Shown here: in pieces, positions 52,422 to 60,418 of the stretch
Position numbering within the stretch: position 1 is the stretch's first letter
Layout: each line of letters starts with the position of its first letter
Assembly: GCF_019468465.1 (NCBI RefSeq)
Contig: NZ_CP080519.1
Location: forward strand, 5,784,001 to 5,848,000
Reading direction: 5' to 3'
Origin: Amycolatopsis sp. DSM 110486
Lineage (GTDB): Bacteria; Actinomycetota; Actinomycetes; Mycobacteriales; Pseudonocardiaceae
Length of the DNA stretch: 64,000 bases
Program-made: the position numbers and the translations under genes
Notes under the pieces: model-generated
Seen by the model: the letters and a program-made list of their open reading frames with translations, nothing else
Told to the model about the DNA's origin: nothing
The model's database searches: none

Positions 52422-53747
52422 TCAGGAATGGCGCAGCTGCGGCCACAGCGTTTCCCACGATTGCCTTGGTGTGTTGCACAGCCAGATCGGCACGCCCTCG
52501 TTGAGCCCGGCGAAACCGTGGTCACCGTCGGCCGGGGTTGCCGACACCCGCAGGCAGTGTGTGCGCAACTCGGCCGGGTCGGTGCCGACGAACAGGATCG
52601 CCTGCGCGGCGTCCCAGGGTTCGCCGAAGTAGGAGAAGCCGCGGTGGGGGCTGTGTGCGGGAGGCAGCCCGCGGCCCGCGCCGAACCAGTTCAGCGCGCT
52701 CGCCTGCCAGTAGTGGTCGGTGACGATCGTCGTCGCGGGTGGCAGGTGGTGGTAGGCGGTGGACACCGCGTCGGTGAAGCCGCTCCAGCCTTGTTCGGCC
52801 CGGACTTCGAGGGTGGCCGCCGTGGCCCAGGCCGGTGACGAAGGTCCGCCGGAGAGCAGGCTGGTCGCCAGGACGACGGCGCCGGAGAACGCGGAAACGC
52901 CCAACGCGATCCGTCGCCACCACCGTGATCCCGCCGCGGTACTGATGCGGGCCGCGGCTGCGGCCCGGCAGACCGGGAACAGGCCCGCGCAGTTGCCGCC
53001 GGCGAACTCGCCGGTCTCCTGCGCGACGACGGGGATGAGCGTCAGCTGCGGGAAGCCGTGAAACCCTTGCCAGATCAGGTAAGGCAACGCACCGGCCACG
53101 GCGAGCGCGGGCAGTTTCCCCAGCCCGGCCCACGGCACGCTCCGCCGGCGGGTTGCCAGCAGCACGGCGACGCAGCACGCCCAGAACACGGCGATCAGCG
53201 GTTTGACCGTGAACGCCACCCCGGCGAGAAGTCCCATGCCCCACCAGAGGCGGTCGGAGCCGGTCCGGGCCCAGCGCACCAGCAGCAACGTCGTGGCGAT
53301 CCACAGCGGGATGTCGAACGTCTGGGTCAGCAGCAGCGATCCGGTGTCGAGCACCCGGGGCGAAGCGGCGTACGCGGCCGCCGCGGCGGTTTGCGCCCAG
53401 CGGCCGCCGCCGAACTCCCGCGCGAGCAGCGCGGTGAGCACGACGCCGACGACCGTGGCGAGGACCGCCGGAATCCGCAAGGTCAACGGCGAACCTTCGC
53501 CGAGCCACGCCAGGAACGGCACGAGGGCGCCCTGGTCCGCGTAGCCCCAGGACAGGTGCTGGGCCGCGGACAGGAAGTAGAGCTCGTCGCCGTGGTAGTC
53601 CTGCAGCCAGGCCTCGACCAGCAGGGCGAGGGCGGTGCACGGCGCCACGACCGAGATCGCCGGCCACGCGAAGGGCCCAGCGGCCGGCCGGCGAGCGACC
53701 CTGCTGACGGGAAGACGAGGTTCCAGGGGGCTGCGGATGATCACCAT
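52422..53747 (-). CDS. GT39-like membrane glycosyltransferase with internal deletion
   Basis: 441 aa. The PMT/ArnT-like N-terminus (YHGDELYFLSAAQHLSWGYADQG) with the catalytic Asp/Glu pair and several helices, and the C-terminus (VTDHYWQASALNWFG, SPHRGFSYFGEPW, WETLWPQLRHS) match a lipid-linked sugar transferase family of actinomycetes. Relatives usually have about 60-80 more residues where this one reads EFAGGNCAGLFPVC, so a membrane segment seems lost in frame. It may be inactive. Confidence 0.78.
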   Translation of the reverse strand: MVIIRSPLEPRLPVSRVARRPAAGPFAWPAISVVAPCTALALLVEAWLQDYHGDELYFLSAAQHLSWGYADQGALVPFLAWLGEGSPLTLRIPAVLATVVGVVLTALLAREFGGGRWAQTAAAAAYAASPRVLDTGSLLLTQTFDIPLWIATTLLLVRWARTGSDRLWWGMGLLAGVAFTVKPLIAVFWACCVAVLLATRRRSVPWAGLGKLPALAVAGALPYLIWQGFHGFPQLTLIPVVAQETGEFAGGNCAGLFPVCRAAAAARISTAAGSRWWRRIALGVSAFSGAVVLATSLLSGGPSSPAWATAATLEVRAEQGWSGFTDAVSTAYHHLPPATTIVTDHYWQASALNWFGAGRGLPPAHSPHRGFSYFGEPWDAAQAILFVGTDPAELRTHCLRVSATPADGDHGFAGLNEGVPIWLCNTPRQSWETLWPQLRHS

Positions 53748-53759
53748 AAGGTCACTGCA

Positions 53760-53785
53760 TATACAGAGTATACTTCGAGTGTATA
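53760..53785. promoter_or_regulatory. AT-rich repeated TATAC motif upstream of glycosyltransferase
   Basis: TATACA (53760-53765), GTATAC (53768-53773) and TGTATA (53780-53785) form overlapping dyads just upstream of the glycosyltransferase start (53747). Very AT-rich for this genome. Looks like a regulator site and promoter; no binding protein is evident. Confidence 0.45.
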
Positions 53786-53857
53786 GATGGAGTCATGGCA
53801 GGTCAGGGCGTTGATGGGGGTATCCAGTGATCACGCGCCGGCACGACGGGAAAGTTG

Positions 53858-54108
53858 CTACCGGGCCTTTGACCCCAGCTTCTCCGAGGGCGAGCGGTGG
53901 TAGGCCTTGCGGTACTCGGCCGCGAACCGGCCGTAGTGCAGCAAGCCTCACGCGTAGGCCACGGACGTCGCTGTCACGGTCTCGGGGTCGGCCACCGGGG
54001 GCGCGGCGTGCGCGCCTGATCTGACGGAGGTACCGCACAGGCGGAACGCCGACGTGACGCCGGAAGCCCTCTTCGAGAGCGCGGACGCTCAGCCCGGCCA
54101 GGCGCCGG
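53858..54108 (-). pseudogene. AraC family regulator, decayed C-terminal fragment
   Basis: Reading from 54108, LSVRALEEGFRRHVGVPPV then RYLRQIR is the first AraC helix-turn-helix. A frameshift follows near 54000, and in the next frame ADPETVTATSVAYA, TGA (53948-53950), GLLHYGRFAAEYRKAYHR is the second HTH. So the gene has lost its N-terminal domain and carries one frameshift and one in-frame stop. It directly follows the DUF3237 stop. Confidence 0.82.
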
Positions 54109-54561
54109 TCAGCGCACCTCGAAGACGTCGACCTTCACCGTCGACTGCGTGCGCGCACCCCGCGCGACGGTGACCACGCGGTTGAGCCACTCGGTCTGCG
54201 GGCCGCCCGCCTCGAAGAGCAGACACTCGCGGAAGTAGTACGAGTCCGGATCGACGTCTTCGCCCGCCGCGATCCGCCGCATGGTCTCCGCGGGGCCGTG
54301 GCGCAGGCCGCGGCCGGTCAGGTAGACGAGGTCGTCGTGTTCGGTGCGCAGGGTCGCGCGCACGTCGATCTCCGCGACGCCGTCGGGGCGGATGAGCTGG
54401 AAGTCGGCGCCGCCGGGGAGTACCTCGCCGCTGAGGCGCTCGCCGGTGAAGGTGCCGCCGAGGATGTCGATGACGCGGCGTTCGCCGTGGGGTCCGTTGT
54501 GGACGGTCTTCGGCGCGGCGAGCTGGACGTCGAGGGTGAACAGGGGTACGAGGTCGAGCAC
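54109..54561 (-). CDS. DUF3237 domain protein
   Basis: 150 aa beta-barrel-like protein: LVPLFTLDVQLAAPKTV, RRVIDILGGTFTGERLSGEV, GGADFQLIRPDG, RTEHDDLVYLTGRG. GTG 54561 follows GGAG by seven bases. Function of the family is unknown, though it often sits with aromatic or phenolic metabolism. Divergent from a MarR gene across a 33-bp palindrome, so it is probably the MarR target. Confidence 0.88.
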   Translation of the reverse strand: MLDLVPLFTLDVQLAAPKTVHNGPHGERRVIDILGGTFTGERLSGEVLPGGADFQLIRPDGVAEIDVRATLRTEHDDLVYLTGRGLRHGPAETMRRIAAGEDVDPDSYYFRECLLFEAGGPQTEWLNRVVTVARGARTQSTVKVDVFEVR

Positions 54562-54605
54562 GAGACGACTCCTTCGGGTGGCGGTGCGGTGCTCGCCACT
54601 GTAGT

Positions 54606-54638
54606 ACTCTCGTGTACGAAATATTCGTACACGAGAGT
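54606..54638. promoter_or_regulatory. 33-bp perfect palindromic operator
   Basis: ACTCTCGTGTACGAA (54606-54620), ATA, then its exact reverse complement (54624-54638). Lies between the divergent DUF3237 and marR starts, 11 bases before the marR GTG and 45 before the DUF3237 GTG. The perfect 15-bp arms and position strongly suggest the MarR binding site controlling both genes. Confidence 0.85.
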
Positions 54639-54649
54639 TTGGAGGGATC

Positions 54650-55078
54650 GTGGCCGGGCTGAGGAGCAACCACGTGATCATGTTGCGCCGGGCAGTGCAG
54701 GCCACCACCGCGTGCTGGCAGGAGCGGATCACGGAGATCACGCCGCCGCAGTACACGGTGCTGCTCGCGCTGGAGAGCAGCCCGCAGTCGAGCCTCACCG
54801 AGGTCACCGCGATGACGATGATCGACTCCGCCACGCTCACACCGCTGGTTTCCCGCCTCGTGGAGCGCGGCCTGCTGACCCGCGCGACGGACCCGGCGAG
54901 TGCACGCCGGAAGCTGCTGAGCCTCACCGACGAGGGCGCGGCCGTGCTGAAGAAGGTCAAGCCCCGCGCCCGCGCCGCCGAGAAGGCGAGCCTCGAAGTG
55001 CTGAGCGCGGACGAGCGTGAGCAGTTGCTGAGGTTGACGACGAAGATCGTCGACCACCACCGGGGACGGAACGCGTGA
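54650..55078 (+). CDS. MarR family transcriptional regulator
   Basis: 142 aa. Winged helix with PPQYTVLLALESSPQSSLTE, SATLTPLVSRLVERGLL and wing DPASARRKLLSLTDEG. GGAGGG lies four bases before GTG 54650. It overlaps trpS (GTGATG), so the two are co-translated. Expected to bind the palindrome at 54606-54638 and to respond to a phenolic or similar ligand. Confidence 0.93.
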   Translation: MAGLRSNHVIMLRRAVQATTACWQERITEITPPQYTVLLALESSPQSSLTEVTAMTMIDSATLTPLVSRLVERGLLTRATDPASARRKLLSLTDEGAAVLKKVKPRARAAEKASLEVLSADEREQLLRLTTKIVDHHRGRNA

Positions 55079-56121
55079 TGGCCGAGGTCGACCCCGCCGT
55101 CGCGCGCAGCGACGAGCTCGAAGCGGAGATCCTCGCCGCGCCGTCGGACTTCCGCGTCCTGACGGGCGACCGCCCGACCGGGCCGCTGCACCTGGGCCAC
55201 TACTTCGGCACGCTGCAGAACGGCGTCCGCCTGCAGAACCTGGGCGTCGACACGATCCTGGTCATCGCCGACTACCAGGTGCTGACCGACCGCGACGTCG
55301 CCGACGACCTGCCCGGCCATGTCCGCGAGCTGGTGCTGGACTACCTCGCCGTCGGCATCGACCCGGCCCGCTCGACGGTGTTCACCCACAGCTCGCTGCC
55401 GGCGCTCAACCAGCTGCTGCTGCCGTTCCTCAGCCTGGTCACCGTGCCCGAGCTGCAGCGCAACCCGACGGTCAAGGACGAGATCGCGCACTCCCACCAG
55501 GGCTCGGTCAGCGGCCTGATGTTCACCTACCCCGTGCACCAGGCGGCGGACATCCTCTTCTGCAAGGCCAACCTCGTCCCGGTGGGACGCGACCAGCTCC
55601 CGCACCTCGAGCTGACCCGGACCGTCGCGCGCCGGTTCAACGACCGCTACGGCCGCGTCTTCCCGGAGCCGGAACCACTGTTGTCCGCGGCGCCGTCGTT
55701 GCTGGGCACCGATGGCCGGAAGATGAGCAAGAGCCGTGGCAACGCGATCGCGCTGCGGGCCTCGGCGGACGAGACGGCGCGGCTTCTCAAGGGCGCCAAG
55801 ACGGATTCCGAACGCGTGATCACCTATGAGCCGCAGCGGCGGCCGGAGGTGTCGAGCCTGGTGCTGCTGGCCGCGCTGTGCCGGGGCGTCGATCCGAGGG
55901 AGATCGCCCGGGAGGCGGGTGCCGGCGGTGGCGGCACGCTCAAACGCATCGTGACCGACGCGGTCAACGACCACTTCGCGCCGATCCGCCGTCGCCGGGC
56001 CGAGTTCGCCGGCGACCCGGCCCTCGTGTCGGAGCTGCTGCGCGACGGCAACCTCCGCGCGGGTGCCACGGCGGAGGCGACGCTGGCCGAGGTGCGCGAG
56101 GCGATGTCCACGGTGTACTGA
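55078..56121 (+). CDS. trpS: Tryptophan--tRNA ligase
   Basis: 347 aa class I synthetase. HIGH motif is GPLHLGHYFGTL (about residue 37), KMSKS is GRKMSKSRGN (about 218); QADILFCKANLVPVGRDQLP-type segment AADILFCKANLVPVG binds tryptophan/ATP. Coupling to a MarR gene is unusual for a sole housekeeping TrpRS; an inducible second copy, as used for resistance to indolmycin-type inhibitors, is possible. ATG 55078; a GTG at 55075 also exists. Confidence 0.93.
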   Translation: MAEVDPAVARSDELEAEILAAPSDFRVLTGDRPTGPLHLGHYFGTLQNGVRLQNLGVDTILVIADYQVLTDRDVADDLPGHVRELVLDYLAVGIDPARSTVFTHSSLPALNQLLLPFLSLVTVPELQRNPTVKDEIAHSHQGSVSGLMFTYPVHQAADILFCKANLVPVGRDQLPHLELTRTVARRFNDRYGRVFPEPEPLLSAAPSLLGTDGRKMSKSRGNAIALRASADETARLLKGAKTDSERVITYEPQRRPEVSSLVLLAALCRGVDPREIAREAGAGGGGTLKRIVTDAVNDHFAPIRRRRAEFAGDPALVSELLRDGNLRAGATAEATLAEVREAMSTVY

Positions 56122-56282
56122 GACTTCGAGTAGCGCGCACAAACGTGAATATCGTATTCGCCGTAATCGGGATAACGCGCGGACCCTGATTTCCTGCTGC
56201 AAGAATTAATCATTCTCCGACGTTTCCGGAAAAGCCGACCCGCGAGCGAATCAAGTTCCGTCGGAATCGGCTCAAGTTCCGC

Positions 56283-57104
56283 GTGCGCACCTGGCGTCGC
56301 CTGTTCGGCATCGCCGGCTGGCGCTCGCTGTTCCTCGTCGAGGGCGGGCTCACGATCGTGATCGGCGTGCTGATCTTCTGCTTCCTGCCCGACCGGCCCT
56401 CGCAGGCCCGCTGGCTCGACGAGCGTGAAAAGGCCACGCTGGAGCGGACTTTGGCGGCGGAAGTGGAAGAACAGCGAGGCCACGGCGCTCTCACCGGCCT
56501 GCGCCAGGCGCTGACCAGCGGCCGGGTGTGGGCGCTGGCCGTGACGTTCTTCGCCATCGTGTTCGGTCTCTACCTGCTCGCGTTCTTCCTGCCCACGATG
56601 ATCACCTCGATCACCCACGGCGTCGACGGCGCGGCCGACGTGAGCAGCGTGCTGCTGTCCGGGATCCCGTACGTCGTGGCGGCGATCGCGATGCTCGCGT
56701 GGGCGAGGTTCGCCGGCCGGCGCAGCGCGGTCGTCGCCACCGGGGTTCCCATGGCGGTCGGCGCCGCCGGGCTGCTGCTGGCCACGTTCGCGGGCAGCGG
56801 GCTGTTGTTCATCGTGGCCGTGTGCCTGAGCGTGGCCGGGATCTACACCGCGATGCCGCAGTTCTGGCGGATCCCCGCGATCGGGCTCACCGGCACGGCC
56901 GCGGCGTCCGGCATCGCCCTGATCAACTCCGTCAGCAACCTGAGCGGCTTCGTCGGGCCGTACTTCACGGGCGCGATCAAGACCGCCACCGGTAGTTTCA
57001 CCTTCGCGTTGCTGGCGATCGCCGTGATCATGCTCGCCGGCATCGCCGTGCTCGCGACAGCCGGGCGGCGGATGGAACGGCTCGACGGGAAGCTGGTCCC
57101 ATGA
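56283..57104 (+). pseudogene. MFS transporter (ACS-like), N-terminal half missing
   Basis: 273 codons encode only helices 6-12: GWRSLFLVEGGLTIVIGVL, FLPDRPSQARWLDEREK, then the C-terminal bundle to RRMERLDGKLVP. Full anion/cation symporter proteins have about 430 residues and a first half of five helices that is absent. Upstream 56122-56282 is AT-rich with no coding match, so the gene was cut by a deletion or replacement. It still overlaps the next gene (ATGA). Confidence 0.8.
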
Positions 57105-57640
57105 CGACCGCACTCATCGTGGGTGACCTCCAGCAGGGCATCACCCGTGACTACGCCTTCGCGCGGCAGGTCCTGCCGCCGGTCACCGACTTGCTGCCCC
57201 GGGCACGGGCGGCCGGGGCGCTCGTGGTGTTCGTGCACACCGCGTTCCGGGTCAACCGCGCCGACCTCCCGCCGGGTGACACCGTGCTGACCGGGTTCTT
57301 CGAGGCGGGCGACACCTTCCACGAAGGCTCGCCCGGCACGGACCTGGACCTGCCGGTGCTCGCCGAGGACGTCGTGGTGCTCAAACGCCGGGCGAGCGCC
57401 TTCGCCGGCACGGATCTGGACCTGGTGCTGCGGGCGCGTGGCGTGGACGAGGTGGCCGTCGCCGGAGTGGCGACGAGCGCGATGGTCGCCGCGACCTGCT
57501 ACGACGCCGCTGACCGGGGCTACGGCGTCTCGGTCCTGTCCGACGGCTGCGCCGACGCCGATCCGGAAGTGCACGACTTCTTCCTGCGGAAGGTTTTTCC
57601 GGGTCGCGGGTTCGGGATCCGGTCCTGCGCCGACTGGTGA
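57101..57640 (+). CDS. Isochorismatase-like hydrolase
   Basis: 179 aa. Catalytic Asp in LIVGDLQQGI, Lys in VVVLKRRASAFAGTDLD, and the cis-peptide region VAGVATSAMVAATCYDAAD. The usual nucleophile Cys after GVATS is Met here, which places it outside the amide-hydrolysing nicotinamidase group. ATG 57101 overlaps the truncated MFS gene. Neighbour cyclase suggests a catabolic set. Confidence 0.85.
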   Translation: MTTALIVGDLQQGITRDYAFARQVLPPVTDLLPRARAAGALVVFVHTAFRVNRADLPPGDTVLTGFFEAGDTFHEGSPGTDLDLPVLAEDVVVLKRRASAFAGTDLDLVLRARGVDEVAVAGVATSAMVAATCYDAADRGYGVSVLSDGCADADPEVHDFFLRKVFPGRGFGIRSCADW

Positions 57641-57714
57641 CCTTGGCGCACATCGTCAGTCCCCGCGGCAGCCACCGTCAGCTCGTGAGCCGGCGAAACC
57701 CGCACGCTGGCTCG

Positions 57715-58596
57715 ATGACAACCGAACTGCCGAGCAACTGGGGCCGCTGGGGCGAGGACGACGAACGAGGTGCGCTGAACCTCATCACCGACGAGGTCCG
57801 GGCGCGCGCGGCCCGCGAGGTGCGGACGGGCCGCTGGGTGTCGCTGGCGCTGCCGATCGAGCCGGCGCCGATCCTCAGCGGTCCGTTCGTGCCGGCGAAA
57901 GTCGAGGAATCGCCCGTGCAGCAGCTGATGGTGCACCCGGTGCACCCGGATCCTTCGGTCTGCGTGAGCCTCGACGTCCTCCTCGTCACCAACCACCATC
58001 CCCGGTCGACCCACCTCGACGCGCTCGCCCACATCGCCGGCGACGGGGCCGTCTACTCCGGACGGCCGCTGGCCGAGTGCGTGACCCCGGCCGGGGTGCG
58101 CAGGGGTTCGAGCGCGGCGTTCAGCGAAGGGATCGTCACGCGCGGGGTCCTCCTGGACCTGGCCGGCGACGGCCCGCTTCCCGAAGGCCACGCCGTGACG
58201 GCCGAAGATCTCGAAGCGGCGGAGCTGAGGGATGACGTCCGCGTCGAGTCCGGGGACGCGCTCGTCGTGCGGTGCGGCTGGGAGTTCACGCCGGATCCGG
58301 CGCGGTCGTCGCCAGGGCTGAGCATCGACGCCGTGCGCTGGATGCACCAGCGCGGAGTTTCGGTGTACGCGGGGGACATCGGCGACGCGTTCCCGGCGCT
58401 CGATCCCGCCGTGCCGTTCCCGCTGCACGTCGTGGCCCTCAGGCGCCTGGGCGTGCCGCTGATCGACGCCGCCAACGTCGAAGACCTGGCGGCTACGTGC
58501 ACAGAGCTGGGACGTCACAGCTTCCTGCTGGTAGCAGCACCGCCCCGGGTCAATGGCACCACCGGGCTGCCGGTGAACCCTGTCGCGGTGTTCTGA
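57715..58596 (+). CDS. Cyclase family protein (kynurenine formamidase-like)
   Basis: About 293 aa from ATG 57715, which gives the usual TELPSNWGRWGEDDERGAL. The metal motif is RSTHLDALAHI (family HxGTHxDxPxH, here altered to STHLDALAH). Zn-dependent hydrolysis of an amide or lactone is expected. GTG 57637 overlaps the previous stop and could add 26 residues; neither start has a clear ribosome site. Its last codons are built from 16-bp repeats. Confidence 0.85.
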   Translation: MTTELPSNWGRWGEDDERGALNLITDEVRARAAREVRTGRWVSLALPIEPAPILSGPFVPAKVEESPVQQLMVHPVHPDPSVCVSLDVLLVTNHHPRSTHLDALAHIAGDGAVYSGRPLAECVTPAGVRRGSSAAFSEGIVTRGVLLDLAGDGPLPEGHAVTAEDLEAAELRDDVRVESGDALVVRCGWEFTPDPARSSPGLSIDAVRWMHQRGVSVYAGDIGDAFPALDPAVPFPLHVVALRRLGVPLIDAANVEDLAATCTELGRHSFLLVAAPPRVNGTTGLPVNPVAVF

Positions 58597-58648
58597 GCTT
58601 CCGGTGTTCTGAGCTTCCGGTGTGCTGGGCCTCCGGTGTTCTGGCCTC
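58585..58648. repeat. Four 16-bp tandem repeats at converging gene ends
   Basis: Units at 58585-58600, 58601-58616, 58617-58632 and 58633-58648, consensus CCGGTGTTCTGAGCTT with one to four changes. The first carries the cyclase stop (58594-58596); the last touches the XRE gene stop (58647-58649, minus). Confidence 0.85.
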
Positions 58649-59492
58649 AGCTGCCGACGTCCATGCGCTGCGTGCCGATCACCGACAACAGCCGCAGCGC
58701 CTCCTCCGAAGGCGAGCCCGGCCCGGCCGTGTAGATCACGACCTGCTGGTCGCGGTCGGTCAGGTCGAGCACGTCGCAGTTGACCGTGAGGGGACCGACC
58801 ACCGGGTGCCGGAACGTCTTGCGCAGGCTGGGTTCGGCGGTCACGTCGTGCGACGCCCACAGGCGCGCGAAGTGCTCGCTGCCGGCGAGCAGGTCGTGGA
58901 CGAGCTCGGTCACCTCGGGGTCGTCCGGGTAGCGGGCGGCGGTGGCACGCAGGTTGCGGGCGGCGTAGCGGGCGAACTCGTCGGCGTCGGACACGCCGTA
59001 GAGGCGCTGGTCGTCGGAACGCAGGAACACGCGGCGGACCAGGTTGCGGTCGCGCCGGGGCAGCGCGGAGAAGTCCTCCATCAGGGCGGCGGCGAGGTCG
59101 TTCCAGGCGATCACCTCGTACGTCGCCGACATCACCATCGCGGCGGCCTGCGGCAGCCGGTCCAGCAGGTCGAGGATGCTCTGGCGCACCACGCGCGACG
59201 GCCCGGGCAGCGGCGCCGCGGGTTCACCGGCGAGGTGGTGCAGGTGCTCGCGCTCGGCGTCGCTCAGGCGCAACGCGCGCGTGAGCCCGCCGAGCACCTC
59301 GCGCGACGGGTGCGGGCCGCGCGCCTGTTCGAGGCGCGTGTAGTACTCGGTCGAGATGAACGCCAGCTGCGCCACCTCCTCGCGGCGCAGCCCCGGCGTG
59401 CGGCGGCGCGGCCCCGCGGGCAGCCCGACGTCGGCCGGGGTGATCCGCTCGCGCCGGCTGCGCAGGAAGCCGGCCAGTTCTCGCCTGTCCAC
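58647..59492 (-). CDS. XRE family regulator with MmyB-like ligand domain
   Basis: 281 aa. N-terminal HTH (LAGFLRSRRERITP, RTPGLRREEVAQLAFISTEY, YYTRLEQARGPHPSREVL) and a C-terminal MmyB-like PAS domain (MVMSATYEVIAWNDLAAAL, FRHPVVGPLTVNCDVLDL). In actinomycetes such regulators usually sit divergent to an SDR oxidoreductase and control it, as here (59577). GTG 59492, close to GATACT, may be leaderless. Confidence 0.92.
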   Translation of the reverse strand: MDRRELAGFLRSRRERITPADVGLPAGPRRRTPGLRREEVAQLAFISTEYYTRLEQARGPHPSREVLGGLTRALRLSDAEREHLHHLAGEPAAPLPGPSRVVRQSILDLLDRLPQAAAMVMSATYEVIAWNDLAAALMEDFSALPRRDRNLVRRVFLRSDDQRLYGVSDADEFARYAARNLRATAARYPDDPEVTELVHDLLAGSEHFARLWASHDVTAEPSLRKTFRHPVVGPLTVNCDVLDLTDRDQQVVIYTAGPGSPSEEALRLLSVIGTQRMDVGS

Positions 59493-59576
59493 GTCTCCAG
59501 TATCCGCGTCGCACGGCGCTCAGCCAGGTACTGCCGATGCCTGAATAAGCCCGCCGCGGCGTCGCAGCCTGGGTTT

Positions 59577-60353
59577 ATGGAACTCCACGAAACACCCGGC
59601 CTGCTGGCCGGCAAGGTCGCTTTCGTCTCCGGCGCGGGCCGGGGCATCGGTGCCGCCGCGGCGCGCCTGTTCGCCCGGGAAGGCGCCCGCGTGTTGCTGG
59701 CGGCCCGCACGGAAACCCAGCTCAAGACCGTGACCGAAGAGATCCGCGCCGCCGGCGGCACCGCCGACTACGTGCTCTGCGACCTCGCCGACGCCGCCAG
59801 TGTGCGAGCCGCCGTCGACCTCGCGGCCGAGCTCTACGGCCGCCTCGACATCGCCTTCAACAACGGCGCCACGATCCAGCAGCCCGGCCCGATGGACCGC
59901 CTGTCCGAGGCCGAGTTCGACCACGTCTTCGCCGTGAACCTCAAGGGCGTGTGGCTCGCCATGGCCGCGGAGGTCGCCGCCATCCGCGCGACGGCGGGCA
60001 CCGGCGCCATCGTGAACACGTCGTCGGTCGGCAGTCTGCGGGGCAACCCCGAGCTGCCCGCGTACGGCGCCATGAAGCGAGCCGTCAACAGCCTCACCGA
60101 GTCCGCCGCCGTCACCTACGGCCCGGAAGGCATCCGCGTCAACGCCATCACTCCGGGCAACACGCTCACCGAGATGATCCGCGCGTGGGAAGCGGAGTCG
60201 CCGGGCCTGCAGGACCGCCTCGTCTCGGCGACCCCCCTGCGCCGCGGCGCCGAGCCGGCCGAGATCGCGGAAGCCGCGGCCTGGCTCCTGAGCGACCGCG
60301 CTTCCTACGTGACGGGCGCCATCCTCCGAGTCGACGGCGGCGCGGGAGTCTGA
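59577..60353 (+). CDS. SDR family oxidoreductase
   Basis: 258 aa. NAD(P) loop VSGAGRGIGAAAARL, NNGA at the NAG position, catalytic Ser in NTSSVGS, YxxxK as YGAMK, and C-terminal SYVTGAILRVDGG. ATG 59577, 84 bases from the divergent XRE start. Acts on an unknown alcohol or ketone; probable target of the neighbouring regulator. Confidence 0.93.
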   Translation: MELHETPGLLAGKVAFVSGAGRGIGAAAARLFAREGARVLLAARTETQLKTVTEEIRAAGGTADYVLCDLADAASVRAAVDLAAELYGRLDIAFNNGATIQQPGPMDRLSEAEFDHVFAVNLKGVWLAMAAEVAAIRATAGTGAIVNTSSVGSLRGNPELPAYGAMKRAVNSLTESAAVTYGPEGIRVNAITPGNTLTEMIRAWEAESPGLQDRLVSATPLRRGAEPAEIAEAAAWLLSDRASYVTGAILRVDGGAGV

Positions 60354-60418
60354 GCGCGAACCGCACTCCAGCGACGGAGTTCCCGGTATTCTCGGGTGAT
60401 TGACTCTTTGGGGGTGTC

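Noticed and set aside
53787..53903. 38-codon frame beginning ATG 53787 on the plus strand
   Set aside because: No ribosome site, poor codon bias, and it overlaps the AraC pseudogene in antisense.
54318..54632. Long plus- and minus-strand frames overlapping DUF3237, glnD, gltX and similar genes
   Set aside because: High-GC shadow frames: Arg/Pro/Ala-rich, no family signatures, no ribosome sites.
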